In this document: positions 37,912 to 48,211 of the stretch, piece after piece
Layout of the letters: every line of letters begins with the position of its first letter
Position numbering within the stretch: position 1 is the first letter of the stretch
Source: Devosia chinhatensis
GTDB taxonomy: Bacteria; Pseudomonadota; Alphaproteobacteria; Rhizobiales; Devosiaceae
Assembly: GCF_000969445.1 (NCBI RefSeq)
Contig: NZ_JZEY01000054.1
Coordinates: 1,922,001-1,986,000 of the forward strand
Direction: 5' to 3'
Length of the DNA: 64,000 nucleotides
The notes under the pieces: generated by a model
What the model was told of the DNA's origin: nothing
The model's database searches: none
Seen by the model: only the letters and a program-made list of their open reading frames with translations
Made by a program: the position numbers and the translations under genes

Positions 37912-39044
37912 GCGCTCTGCCGGTCCTCGGTCATTGCCCGCTTGCGAAACGAATGGGCCCGCCACAACTCGAAGATGTGCCGCGCGTCCTCGCCATCCAG
38001 AGCCTCGAAGCGCGACAGGACCATGCGCTTGTCGCCCTCGCTGGGCAGGTCACGCCATGGCAGCGTGGACACGATCGCCTCGAACAATTGCGGTGTCACC
38101 TTGGCAGCGCGAAGAGCGACGGTCACCGCGACATAGTCCTGGCTTGCCAGCCACTTGACCACCACCTCTGGCGAGACGCTGAGCATCACCCCCATGGCCG
38201 CCGCTGCATGATGGCCGTAGCCGAAGCGGGCAAAGCGCGCCAGAGCACGGTCGTTGAGCTGCTTGCGGTCTGCCAGGCCGCGAACCTGGTTATAGGCGAC
38301 CTTCCATTCCTGTGCGTTGAAGCCTGCCCGGTTGCGGATACGGTTGTAGACAACCGAATTGACCTTGCCGGCCGCCACCGGATCCAGCCGGCGCTCCACT
38401 TCACCAAAAGCTTCCAGGACCTTGCCGGCGACTTCATCGATTTCGCCGCGCAGGGATTTCCAGTCGATATCGGTGCGGCCGCGCAAGTCGGCGGCAATTT
38501 CGGCATCTTTGCTCGCCCGCTCCACCAGTTTTTCGACGGTGGACCGGTCCAGTTCTGCTTGAGAATTGCGCACGAGGCGCACCACGCTTGCGGTATCCCC
38601 AAACTCTGCGATGGCTCCACCGACCCGTTCATTGAGGCCCGGGCGACCGGCAATGGCAATGCGGTGATCTTCGGACTGCTTGGCGATGATATCGATGAGA
38701 TCGTCGTCGCTGAGGACGCTGGAAAATTCAAGCAGGGGCCGGGCGACCTCGATATCGTCGTTCGCCAGCTTTAGCACCACCGTCCCCGGAGCCCGGTCGA
38801 GCGGCGCGAGCAGCTTGGCGACGTGAACCCGCGCCTCGACCTCGACCAGCTCCGCCAGCTGGCACAGCACCTCGTCATATTGGGCCACCTGATCGTCATC
38901 GCACCGATCGGAAACGAAACTAAACAGCCGCGCCATGTTCCGGAACAATTGTTCGCGTTCCGAATGGTTATCCTCGCCGTTCAAGACACGAAAATTGGCA
39001 AAGGCCCGGTGGCTCTCGTCCAGTTCGGTGGTGACATCGGTCAT
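37908..39044 (-). CDS. DUF2336 domain protein
   Basis: 378 residues, all helical, no signal peptide or membrane segment. HEAT-like helices with a repeated DDD-IDIIAKQSEDHRIAIAGRP pattern match the alphaproteobacterial DUF2336 family, of which some members are linked to CtrA/cell-cycle or stress signalling; the molecular role is unknown. The gene is alone, divergent from nothing, and converges with the MscS gene. The start MTDVTTELDESHRA is the first ATG. Confidence 0.85.
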   Translation of the reverse strand: MTDVTTELDESHRAFANFRVLNGEDNHSEREQLFRNMARLFSFVSDRCDDDQVAQYDEVLCQLAELVEVEARVHVAKLLAPLDRAPGTVVLKLANDDIEVARPLLEFSSVLSDDDLIDIIAKQSEDHRIAIAGRPGLNERVGGAIAEFGDTASVVRLVRNSQAELDRSTVEKLVERASKDAEIAADLRGRTDIDWKSLRGEIDEVAGKVLEAFGEVERRLDPVAAGKVNSVVYNRIRNRAGFNAQEWKVAYNQVRGLADRKQLNDRALARFARFGYGHHAAAAMGVMLSVSPEVVVKWLASQDYVAVTVALRAAKVTPQLFEAIVSTLPWRDLPSEGDKRMVLSRFEALDGEDARHIFELWRAHSFRKRAMTEDRQSA

Positions 39045-39164
39045 GGATCGTCTCTCCCGGCTTCTGCCGTATGTTCACGACCACCTTGACCGCGAAGGTC
39101 TTGCGGGACCTGAAGGCAGCATTGGGGATTTGACTCAAATTGTACCGACCCTTGCCCAGACGTG

Positions 39165-39193
39165 AAACGGCCCCGGAACCAGGTTCCGGGGCC
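39165..39193 (-). terminator. Terminator of katG
   Basis: A perfect 11-bp stem (GGCCCCGGAAC 39169-39179 and complement at 39183-39193) with a 3-base loop, followed on the minus strand by GTTT. It lies 20 bases after the katG stop codon. The T-run is short. Confidence 0.75.
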
Positions 39194-39213
39194 GGTCTGT
39201 CAAATGGCTTGGA

Positions 39214-41481
<2,268 letters not shown>

Positions 41482-41486
41482 TTATC

Positions 41487-42467
41487 GTGGGCATCACGCT
41501 ACGACAAATGCGCTACGTCCTTGCGGTGGCACGCTTCAGTCATTTCGGTCGGGCGGCCGAAGCTTGCGCCGTTTCCCAGCCAGCCCTGTCGCAGCAGATT
41601 CTGGCGCTGGAGGCGCTGTGCGGCACGCCGGTTTTCGACCGTCTCAAGAGCGGAGCCCGCCTTACGCCATTCGGCCGCGAATTCGTCGACCTTGCTCGAG
41701 AGGCGGTTCGCAGTGCTGAGGCGCTTGACACTTTCGCGCTCGCGCAAGCTGGTCGGCCGGGCCGTCCCCTGCGGTTCGGACTTATCCCCACCGTTGCGCC
41801 CTACCTTTTGCCGGAAATATTTCCGGTGCTGACCAGGGATGTGCCGGAGCTCAGCTTCACGATCAGCGAAAGTCGTACTGATGCTCTGATTTCCGGCCTG
41901 CATGACGGCAGCCTTGACGTTGCGCTGATCGCCACCGAGCCTCCCGCAGGAGGCCCGCGTCTGGCCACCCGCGCCCTGTTCGATGACCCCTTCGTGCTGG
42001 CCACGCCATCGAACGAAAAGCCGGCAGAACCTGTTTCCCTGGCCGCCCTGCGACCGGAACGAATCCTGCTGCTGGACGAAGGTCATTGTTTCCGGGACCA
42101 GGCCATATCTGCCTGCCGGCTGGAAGGCGCGTCGAGCTCGCGGACTTTCGCTGCGACCTCGCTTTCGACCATTGTCGAGTTTGTTGCCAACGGCCAAGGC
42201 GTTACCCTTTTGCCTCAGATCGCTCTTCGCAAGGAAGGCAACGACCCCCGTATTGCCCTGCACCAGCTGGACGATCCCGCAGCCGGGCGGCAATTGCGTC
42301 TCGCCTGGCGCGAGGGCACGCCGTTTGCCGCAAGTTTCGAGCGCATTGTCAAAGTCATTCGCGCCAGCCGCGGCCTAGACGAGGCGCGCGCGATGCCGAC
42401 GGAAGCTGTCGTAGGAAAAGACCATGAGCGAAACCCAGATCAGGGCGAAGCTGAACAGCCGCGTTGA
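41487..42467 (+). CDS. oxyR: Peroxide sensor OxyR (LysR family) with an extended C-terminus
   Basis: 326 residues. The N-terminal winged helix (YVLAVARFSHFGRAAEACAVSQPALS) binds DNA. The effector domain has the peroxide-sensing pair: Cys 201 in LLLDEGHCFRDQ and Cys 210 in AISAC, equivalent to C199 and C208 of E. coli OxyR. Normal OxyR ends near residue 296; here about 30 further hydrophilic residues run antisense over the end of rarD. It is divergent from katG, its expected target. Confidence 0.95.
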   Translation: MGITLRQMRYVLAVARFSHFGRAAEACAVSQPALSQQILALEALCGTPVFDRLKSGARLTPFGREFVDLAREAVRSAEALDTFALAQAGRPGRPLRFGLIPTVAPYLLPEIFPVLTRDVPELSFTISESRTDALISGLHDGSLDVALIATEPPAGGPRLATRALFDDPFVLATPSNEKPAEPVSLAALRPERILLLDEGHCFRDQAISACRLEGASSSRTFAATSLSTIVEFVANGQGVTLLPQIALRKEGNDPRIALHQLDDPAAGRQLRLAWREGTPFAASFERIVKVIRASRGLDEARAMPTEAVVGKDHERNPDQGEAEQPR

Positions 42468-43319
42468 ATTGAGGTGCTCGCCGAAAAGAAGAATGGCGAC
42501 GAGAAACTGGATTGACGGCGCGAGGTATTGAAACATCCCGATTGTTGTCAGCCGCAGACGCCTCACCCCATAGGCAAAGCAAAGCAATGGCACAGCTGTC
42601 GCCGGGCCCGTGAGCATCAGCACGAAAAGCAGGCCTGGATCGCTATGGACGCCCAGGCCGTTGGCGCTGAGATCATAGATCACATAGCCCAAGGCCAGGG
42701 GCGCGGCCACCAGTGTCTCAGCGAAAAGGCCCGTCGCTGGTCCCGCCTGCACGGTTTTGCGAATGAAGCCATAAAAGCCGAACGTCAGGGCGAGGCCTAA
42801 GGCAACAAAAGGGATATTTCCCAGTCCGGCTGCCTGAACCAGGATGGCAATCGTTGCGATCCCGATCGCCAGACTTTGCAGGCGGTTCTGCCGCTCGCCC
42901 AGCAAGATCATGCCGATCGCCACATTGACGAGCGGATTGATGAAATAGCCGAAGCTGATCTCGAGCAATTGCCCGGTTTCCACCGCCCACACGAAAAGCA
43001 GCCAATTGCCGATCAGGAGCAATGAGGAGAGCGCGACAACGCGCATGCGACGCCAGTCTGCAAGCAGATCGACGACGTCGCGAAAGCCCCGCATCGCAAA
43101 AAGTACGAAAGCCAGAAAAACCAGTGACCAGATGCTGCGCTCCGCGACGATCAGCACCGACCCGGCTTGGTCCAGCAATCGGAACAGGATCGGCAGGAAG
43201 CCCCAGAGCATATAGGCCGTGAGCGCAGCGATCGTGCCCCGACGCACCTCATCTGCGCCGACATTTTTCGGGGCGGTACCGGCCCTTGCATTCAACGGTT
43301 CAGGTCTGGGCTCGGTCAT
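42375..43319 (-). CDS. rarD: EamA-family permease RarD
   Basis: 314 residues, ten membrane segments, DMT superfamily. It starts with a hydrophilic head (TEPRPEPLNARAGT) and continues with GTIAALTAYMLWGFLPILF, the pattern of RarD/chloramphenicol-sensitivity proteins; NPLVNVAIGMILLGERQNR and FAYGVRRLRLTTIGMFQYLAPSIQF are conserved. The substrate is not established for the family. Its last 31 codons overlap the 3' end of oxyR on the other strand. Confidence 0.9.
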   Translation of the reverse strand: MTEPRPEPLNARAGTAPKNVGADEVRRGTIAALTAYMLWGFLPILFRLLDQAGSVLIVAERSIWSLVFLAFVLFAMRGFRDVVDLLADWRRMRVVALSSLLLIGNWLLFVWAVETGQLLEISFGYFINPLVNVAIGMILLGERQNRLQSLAIGIATIAILVQAAGLGNIPFVALGLALTFGFYGFIRKTVQAGPATGLFAETLVAAPLALGYVIYDLSANGLGVHSDPGLLFVLMLTGPATAVPLLCFAYGVRRLRLTTIGMFQYLAPSIQFLVAILLFGEHLNSTRLFSFALIWVSLMVFSYDSFRRHRARLV

Positions 43320-43504
43320 GATGGGCTCCGCGTCGCAAAGACGCCTCGCCCCTCTACCAGCCCATCCCGACCGTCACCAATCAGAGTTTGTGATCGTACC
43401 GGTACGCTTTGATGATCGATCACGCCAACCTTTCGTCTCAGTCACACGTTTGCCTGTGGGTGGCGAACATTCGCCCACCGTCGACCGAACTTGAGGAGCA
43501 GCAA

Positions 43505-43939
43505 ATGAAGAAGACCGTGACCTGGGTACTGATTGCGGACGGAACACAAGCGCGAGTACTCCAGCACAATGGCCCCGGCAAAGGGCTTAGCGCCGTCGAA
43601 GGGCTCGGGTGGTCCATACCGCCGCTGCAATCCCAGGACATCGACACCGATCGCTCAGGTCGCGGTCCGACAGGCGGCGCCATGGAAGCCCGCACCGACC
43701 CGGCACAGCACCGCGAGGCTGAATTTGTGCGGAATGTCGCTGGCGCTCTCGACAGTCAGGCCAAATCGGGAGCTTTCGACCGCCTCGTCATAGCAGCAGC
43801 GCCAATTGCACTGGGCAATCTGCGCAAGGTGCTGTCCGATCATGTCAAGAAAACCATCGTCGCGGAGCTGGACAAGGATCTGACCAATCTGCCAACCCAG
43901 CAATTGGACAAGCATCTGGATGGCATCATTGCAGTCTAG
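43505..43939 (+). CDS. Host-attachment family protein
   Basis: 144 residues from ATG 43505 (GAGGAG upstream). The pattern WVLIADGTQARVL, a gly-rich disordered middle (DRSGRGPTGGAMEARTDP), a helix with REAEFVRNVAGAL, then DRLVIAAAPIALGNLRKVL and LDKDLTNLP match the family first named for Agrobacterium attachment to host cells (PF10116 by memory). These proteins are cytosolic with an RNase-H-like/eRF1-like fold; their role in attachment is not explained. It stands alone and ends in a UUCG hairpin. Confidence 0.9.
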   Translation: MKKTVTWVLIADGTQARVLQHNGPGKGLSAVEGLGWSIPPLQSQDIDTDRSGRGPTGGAMEARTDPAQHREAEFVRNVAGALDSQAKSGAFDRLVIAAAPIALGNLRKVLSDHVKKTIVAELDKDLTNLPTQQLDKHLDGIIAV

Positions 43940-43949
43940 GCAGCCCGAT

Positions 43950-43981
43950 GTGGGCAGCGCAGCTTCGGCTGCGCTGCCCAC
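43950..43981. terminator. UUCG hairpin between convergent genes
   Basis: A perfect 14-bp stem (43950-43963 with 43968-43981) closed by a TTCG tetraloop on the plus strand, between the stops of the attachment-family gene and the hydrolase gene. No T-run follows on either strand, so it may stabilise 3' ends rather than terminate on its own. Confidence 0.65.
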
Positions 43982-43995
43982 AATGAGGGGGGAGC

Positions 43996-44865
43996 CTAGT
44001 CTTCCGGATCGTCGTCTTCCGGATCGTCGTCGTCATCGTCGAATGCGTCGAGAAACTGCAGCAACAACGAATTGACCAGCGCGGGATGCTCGATGCTGGG
44101 GATATGTGCCACGCCTTCCAGCAGGGCCGCAAAGGCATTGGGCATGGTTTCTGACAGGGTCTCATGCCTATCAATGATAGCAGAGAAATCCTCGCTCCCC
44201 ACCATAAGCAAGGTGGGGGCACTTACCGCCTCGAGGCGAGACCAGGCATCGGCGCGCTCTTCTTCCAGCGTCAGCGGGGACTTGGCCAGCGCCTTGCCAT
44301 TCATGTCGAGGAATAGTGCGCGCACCTCGCCCCCGACCCTTCCGCTGGCGCTGCGCGGGCCATCAAGCCATTCGTGAGCCTGCACCTTGTTCAGCAAGTC
44401 GAGATCGCCGCGCTCCCAGGCGTCATCCTCGGCCATTTCAATGGCACTTTCCTCGTTGGTCGCACTCCACGGCGCCCCGGTCACGGATGTACCGATGAGT
44501 ACCAGGCCGAGCACCCGCCCCGGATATTGCAGCGCAAAATCGATTGCTACGCCCCCGCCGAGCGAACAGCCGACAAACACGGCCGCGTGAATGTCGCGCT
44601 GGTCCAGAACCGCTTTGAGATCGTCGACGTGATCGAACACTTCGTCAGCGCTCTCGGTGTCGCCGTATCCGCGCCGGTCATAGGCGATTGCGTGCCAACC
44701 GTCTTCGGCAACGGCCTGCATCTGGCTCAGCCACATGCGCTTGTCGCAAACCCCGGCATGCAGAAAGACGACGGGCAGACCTTCGCCGTGCTCGACACCC
44801 GAGATATCGGCCTGGCCTACAGTGAGGGAAAAGAGCGTGCTGAGGTCCGAAGGCGCGTCGTTCAC
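43996..44865 (-). CDS. Alpha/beta hydrolase with an aspartate-rich tail
   Basis: 289 residues from GTG 44865, which overlaps the upstream gene's stop by 4 bases (GTGA). The fold is clear: oxyanion HAGVCDKRMW, the nucleophile elbow FVGCSLGGG (Ser), an acid near MVGSEDF and the catalytic His in EGVAHIPSIEHP. No signal peptide. It may be an esterase or an enol-lactonase-like enzyme; the substrate is unknown. The last 20 residues are almost all Asp, Glu and Pro (DDDDDDPEDDDPED) and come from a 15-base tandem duplication at 44001-44030. Confidence 0.85.
   Translation of the reverse strand: MNDAPSDLSTLFSLTVGQADISGVEHGEGLPVVFLHAGVCDKRMWLSQMQAVAEDGWHAIAYDRRGYGDTESADEVFDHVDDLKAVLDQRDIHAAVFVGCSLGGGVAIDFALQYPGRVLGLVLIGTSVTGAPWSATNEESAIEMAEDDAWERGDLDLLNKVQAHEWLDGPRSASGRVGGEVRALFLDMNGKALAKSPLTLEEERADAWSRLEAVSAPTLLMVGSEDFSAIIDRHETLSETMPNAFAALLEGVAHIPSIEHPALVNSLLLQFLDAFDDDDDDPEDDDPED
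44001..44030 (+). repeat. 15-bp tandem duplication in the hydrolase tail
   Basis: CTTCCGGATCGTCGT occurs twice in direct succession and encodes the repeated acidic DDDPED unit at the C-terminus of the hydrolase, followed by more GTC/ATC codon repeats. The in-frame unit length allows copy number change without frameshift. Confidence 0.8.
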
Positions 44866-45200
44866 TGCAGCAACGCCGCGCAGAATGTCATCTCGCCGTC
44901 CTCTTGCATCCAGCACCCGGCTCTGTCCTGTGCAGGCACGAACGCCCCAAGCTCAGAAGGGTATTGCCCGGGGCTGGGCTCGCCGGAACCGATATAGGCC
45001 AAGCCTTCACCGTTCGACACATGCGCGAAGACGAAGAGGCGTCCATCTGGCAGGGAGAAGGTTATGCCGCCCCCATCGACGCTGACATCACAGCTGAATT
45101 CACCGATGCCGCTGAGCGAGCATTGCCCCGGCGCGGCGCTGGCCGGAGCGGCGAGGGCAAGGCCGACCAGCAGCACCGCCCCCGTCACGAACATCTTCAT
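44862..45200 (-). CDS. Small secreted cysteine-containing protein, unknown
   Basis: 112 residues from ATG 45200, where a Sec signal starts (MFVTGAVLLVGLALAAPASA). The frame stays open to 45290 but that part has no signal character. The mature domain is about 90 residues with four Cys (GQCSLSG, FSCDVSV, AGCWMQ, FCAAL), likely two disulfides in the periplasm. No family recognised. It overlaps the hydrolase start by 4 bases, so the two are translated together although one is exported and the other is not. Confidence 0.75.
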   Translation of the reverse strand: MKMFVTGAVLLVGLALAAPASAAPGQCSLSGIGEFSCDVSVDGGGITFSLPDGRLFVFAHVSNGEGLAYIGSGEPSPGQYPSELGAFVPAQDRAGCWMQEDGEMTFCAALLQ

Positions 45201-45336
45201 GCATTCCCCCAAGAACGCGAACTCATCTGGTCCCACCGCTGATGCAGATCTTATCGCACAAGCCGGAACCAACCCAATGGCTTTTCGCATGGGGTCGTGA
45301 CTTGGTAAAGCCTTGCAATCCGCAGGTATATCGTTG

Positions 45337-45702
45337 CTAAAGCCCGCTTAGCGCTTGCAGGGCCACTTCGACATCGCGCTGGCTATAAGGTTTGACGATA
45401 ACAGGGCGCTCCTGCCATTCCGGCGGAAGACCTTCCCGGCCATATCCCGTGGCAAACAGGATGGGCACGCCGCGTGCCGCCAGGATCGTCGCGGCGGGAA
45501 ACACCTTCTGGCCACCGATATTGACATCGAGAATGGCCGCATCGGGTTGTTCGACGCTCGCGGCCAACGCTTCCGCTTGCGGTAAGGACATGGCCTGGCC
45601 GACGAGCGTCCAGCCGAGATCGCTCAGAATGTCTTGAAGATTGAACAGGACCAAGGTCTCGTCTTCGACGACAAAGATCCGCTTGATAGGCGCGTCAGAC
45701 AA
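45337..45702 (-). CDS. Single-domain response regulator
   Basis: 121 residues, receiver only. Acidic pair ED (13-14), phospho-Asp 59 in AILDVNIGG, Thr in FATGYG and Lys in VIVKPYS are present. The N-terminus overlaps the stop of the upstream PAS-HWE kinase gene by 8 bases, so it is the kinase's cognate receiver. Such HWE kinase plus lone-receiver pairs are common in alphaproteobacteria, and the FATGYG form is typical of this group. Confidence 0.92.
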   Translation of the reverse strand: MSDAPIKRIFVVEDETLVLFNLQDILSDLGWTLVGQAMSLPQAEALAASVEQPDAAILDVNIGGQKVFPAATILAARGVPILFATGYGREGLPPEWQERPVIVKPYSQRDVEVALQALSGL

Positions 45703-47137
45703 TTTCCTGCACCCTCGCGCAGTAAGCAGATGGCGGAATGACCATTCTCGCGGAGAGGCCTTTTTCCGCGTAATTCATTTCGAGCTGTCCAGTGAGCTCC
45801 CCTGTAATCACCGTACGAAGCAAGCGCGACCCGAAGCCGGTGCGGGAGGGCGCATGTGCGGGTGGGCCCCCACTCTCTTGCCATTCGATGATCAGGTTAT
45901 CCGCGTCATCCTCTGCCCAGTTTACGGACAGCCGACCTTCCGGTGCCGATAAGGCACCGTGCTTTGCAGCATTGGTGGCTAGCTCATGCAAGACGAGAGC
46001 AAGAGCAACCGTAGCCTTCGCGTTGATCTGCAGGACAGGCCCACCGAATTGCACCAGCGCACTATCGTAGGCGCTGAGTTCCTGACAGACCAGATGCCCG
46101 ATTTCGGTATCGTGCCATTGCCGCTCGCTGAGCATGTTATGCGCCTTGGACAGCGCGATGATCCGCGCTTCAAAGGCTTGCTTGGCGCTGGCGATATCGT
46201 TCGTGTTGCGCAAGGTCTGGCTGGCGATGGACTGCACCGTCGCCAGGGTATTCTTCACGCGATGGTTGAGTTCATCGATTAGCAGGCGTTGCCGACGTGC
46301 TGCCCGAACCGTTTCCGTCCGATCCGTACCCTGCACGAAGATGCCGGAAATCCTGCCCTCCGAATCCCGAATGGGATGATAGGAAAAATCGAGGAATGTC
46401 TCCTCCGGATCCTTGGACGGCTCACGCTGCAGCATGAGCATCTGCTCCTCAGCCTGATGCGTGTAGCCCTCGCGGAAAACTTTATCCAGCAGAGCAACAA
46501 AGCCCTGCCCTTCAACTTCCGGCAATGCAGCGGCCACAGGAAGTCCGATCAATTGCCGGCCGCCGACCAGTCGCACATAGGAGTCGGAGGCAAAGGTGAA
46601 AACGTGTCGGGAACCGGACAGCACGGCAAAAAAGCCTGGAGCTTGCTGAAAGAGCCGACGAAAATCTGCGCTGGCGGCGTCTGCTTCCCGTGTACGTTCA
46701 ATAAGCCGTGTTGCTGCGGAAAGCGAATGAAAGGGTAATGTTGCCGCCTCGCGGATCCGCGCGAATTCTGTCACATCGACCGTGTTCTGCATGATGAAGG
46801 CAACGGAGCCGTCATCCCCGAAGAGCGGCACATGCACCGCTGTCCAATATCGATGCTCGATCGTCCCGTCTTCCATGGCGATCGGATAGGGGAGATAGGC
46901 AAGAGTGTCTGCCTCTCCGGTCGCAAGCACGCGATCAAAAGACTGCTTCAGACGTTTGCCACTCTCGTCATCATTGGGAAACATGTCGAACAGATACTCC
47001 CCGATCAGCGACGATCGGGCACGGTTCAAGGTATCAAGATAAGCCTGATTGAGCGCAACGTAGCGCAGGTCGCGGTCAATGATCATGAACGGGCTAGGCA
47101 GCGCTTCAAATACCGCTGCATAGTCTACCGCATTCAT
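45695..47137 (-). CDS. PAS-PAS-HWE sensor histidine kinase
   Basis: 480 residues, cytosolic. PAS 1 (residues about 8-125, starting FEALPSPFMIIDRDLRYV) and PAS 2 (about 160-278, FRRLFQQAPGFFAVL) are followed by the HWE H-box RLLIDELNHRVKNTLATVQ (His 292) and a catalytic domain with VLHELATNAAKHGAL and GGP-PAHAPSRTGFGSRLL. The second PAS has no LOV-type NCRFL cysteine, so light sensing by that means is unlikely. The His in HLVCQELSAY and the WQESGG stretch are typical of the HWE class. Paired with the receiver downstream. Confidence 0.92.
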   Translation of the reverse strand: MNAVDYAAVFEALPSPFMIIDRDLRYVALNQAYLDTLNRARSSLIGEYLFDMFPNDDESGKRLKQSFDRVLATGEADTLAYLPYPIAMEDGTIEHRYWTAVHVPLFGDDGSVAFIMQNTVDVTEFARIREAATLPFHSLSAATRLIERTREADAASADFRRLFQQAPGFFAVLSGSRHVFTFASDSYVRLVGGRQLIGLPVAAALPEVEGQGFVALLDKVFREGYTHQAEEQMLMLQREPSKDPEETFLDFSYHPIRDSEGRISGIFVQGTDRTETVRAARRQRLLIDELNHRVKNTLATVQSIASQTLRNTNDIASAKQAFEARIIALSKAHNMLSERQWHDTEIGHLVCQELSAYDSALVQFGGPVLQINAKATVALALVLHELATNAAKHGALSAPEGRLSVNWAEDDADNLIIEWQESGGPPAHAPSRTGFGSRLLRTVITGELTGQLEMNYAEKGLSARMVIPPSAYCARVQEIV

Positions 47138-47219
47138 GTTCGAATTGCTCCTCGCGACATCCCGTCGCTACCGCCGAACCTGACAAATGGATGGCAGTCG
47201 AAATGGTTCCGACGAAAAT

Positions 47220-47798
47220 TTAATTTTCGATTACGAGTTCCGACGTGACCTCGATCGAGTGATCAGCAAGGGCGCAGTCAAGACTTTCACCCTGTCCTGT
47301 CAGCACGACATCACGTTGTTCAATCAACGACCTTATTTCGTCTTCATATGCGACAATGATCGAAGTTAGCCAGCGATTGACGAGGTAGGAAGGCTTAGGC
47401 ATCTGCACGTCGAATTTCTCTAAAAGCGCTGCAAGTTCCTTCGCACCCACCCAGTCATCGCCGACCACCCACTGGTTCACGGTGAAAAGCCTCAGCAATC
47501 TGCCTTGAGCATCGACGCCAATGGCGACGAGATGATGGATGGGACCATCGGCTCCTTCCGGTCGCACGAAGCAATGAAAGTGGCCGTGCTCACGGCTGTC
47601 ATCCTCTGCAGGGTGGCAATGATAAAACCATTGCGACTTGCTGACCGGATCGAACACATCGCCCGGCGGATAATGATCCCAGGCGGCTATGGCGTCGACG
47701 CCTGCAAAGGTTTCGGACAACACGTTGAGGCCGCCTTTGGCGAGGATCGCCTCGCAAAAGGTCATTTCGGCCAGCGCCTGGTCGCGCGTCGACGTCAT
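47220..47798 (-). CDS. His-rich soluble protein, DUF6969-like
   Basis: 192 residues, no signal peptide. A dense run of His, Cys and acidic residues at 57-80 (SQWFYHCHPAEDDSREHGHFH, followed by CF) looks like a metal-binding or redox site. I recall similar proteins as DUF6969, but the assignment is uncertain. It is last of a tightly overlapping set: its start shares bases with the stop of the PCAA-repeat gene (TGATG), which overlaps the sulfur transporter. This suggests a cytosolic step after import of a reduced sulfur compound. Confidence 0.7.
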   Translation of the reverse strand: MTSTRDQALAEMTFCEAILAKGGLNVLSETFAGVDAIAAWDHYPPGDVFDPVSKSQWFYHCHPAEDDSREHGHFHCFVRPEGADGPIHHLVAIGVDAQGRLLRLFTVNQWVVGDDWVGAKELAALLEKFDVQMPKPSYLVNRWLTSIIVAYEDEIRSLIEQRDVVLTGQGESLDCALADHSIEVTSELVIEN

Positions 47799-48211
47799 CA
47801 GGGCGCGACCACCAAATCCGGCGCTTCTTCCGTCGCAGGCTTGGCAAGCGGCGCGGGCGGAGGAGCCTGTAGCGTCGGCGCCGCAGGTTCGGTCGGACGC
47901 TGCGCTGGTGGCGGTGGAGGCGCCATCAGCTGGTTTTCGGATGAAGGACGCTGTGCTGGTGGCGGTGGGGGCGCCGCCTTAGTAGCGGCCCCGGCCGCAC
48001 AAGGAGCCACCGGCGCACCGGCCGCGCACGGCGATGAAACCGCACCAGCGGCGCAGGGGGCGGCTGCACACGGCGCCGTGCCCGAACTTGTTGCGCTGGC
48101 CGTGCCATAAACCGGACGCGGAGGGACAGGCTTGCTGAGATGGTCAGCAGCGATGGCAGCGGTGGACACCGCCAGGGCGGCACCAAAAAGTAGCGTATTG
48201 CGGCCGCTCAT
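47798..48211 (-). CDS. Small exported PCAA-repeat protein
   Basis: 137 residues. A signal peptide (TLLFGAALAVSTAAIAA) is followed by four Cys repeats: PCAAA 47-51, PCAAG 52-56, PCAAG 61-65 and PCAAG 70-74 (Cys 48, 53, 62, 71), then two copies of PPPPPAQRP (81-89 and 98-106) and a Pro/Ala tail. There are no other Cys. Low-complexity structure argues against an enzyme; four exposed thiols on a flexible exported chain suggest a metal ligand or sulfur carrier in the periplasm. It overlaps the transporter stop by 4 bases and the next start by 1. Not recognised as a described protein. Confidence 0.75.
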   Translation of the reverse strand: MSGRNTLLFGAALAVSTAAIAADHLSKPVPPRPVYGTASATSSGTAPCAAAPCAAGAVSSPCAAGAPVAPCAAGAATKAAPPPPPAQRPSSENQLMAPPPPPAQRPTEPAAPTLQAPPPAPLAKPATEEAPDLVVAP

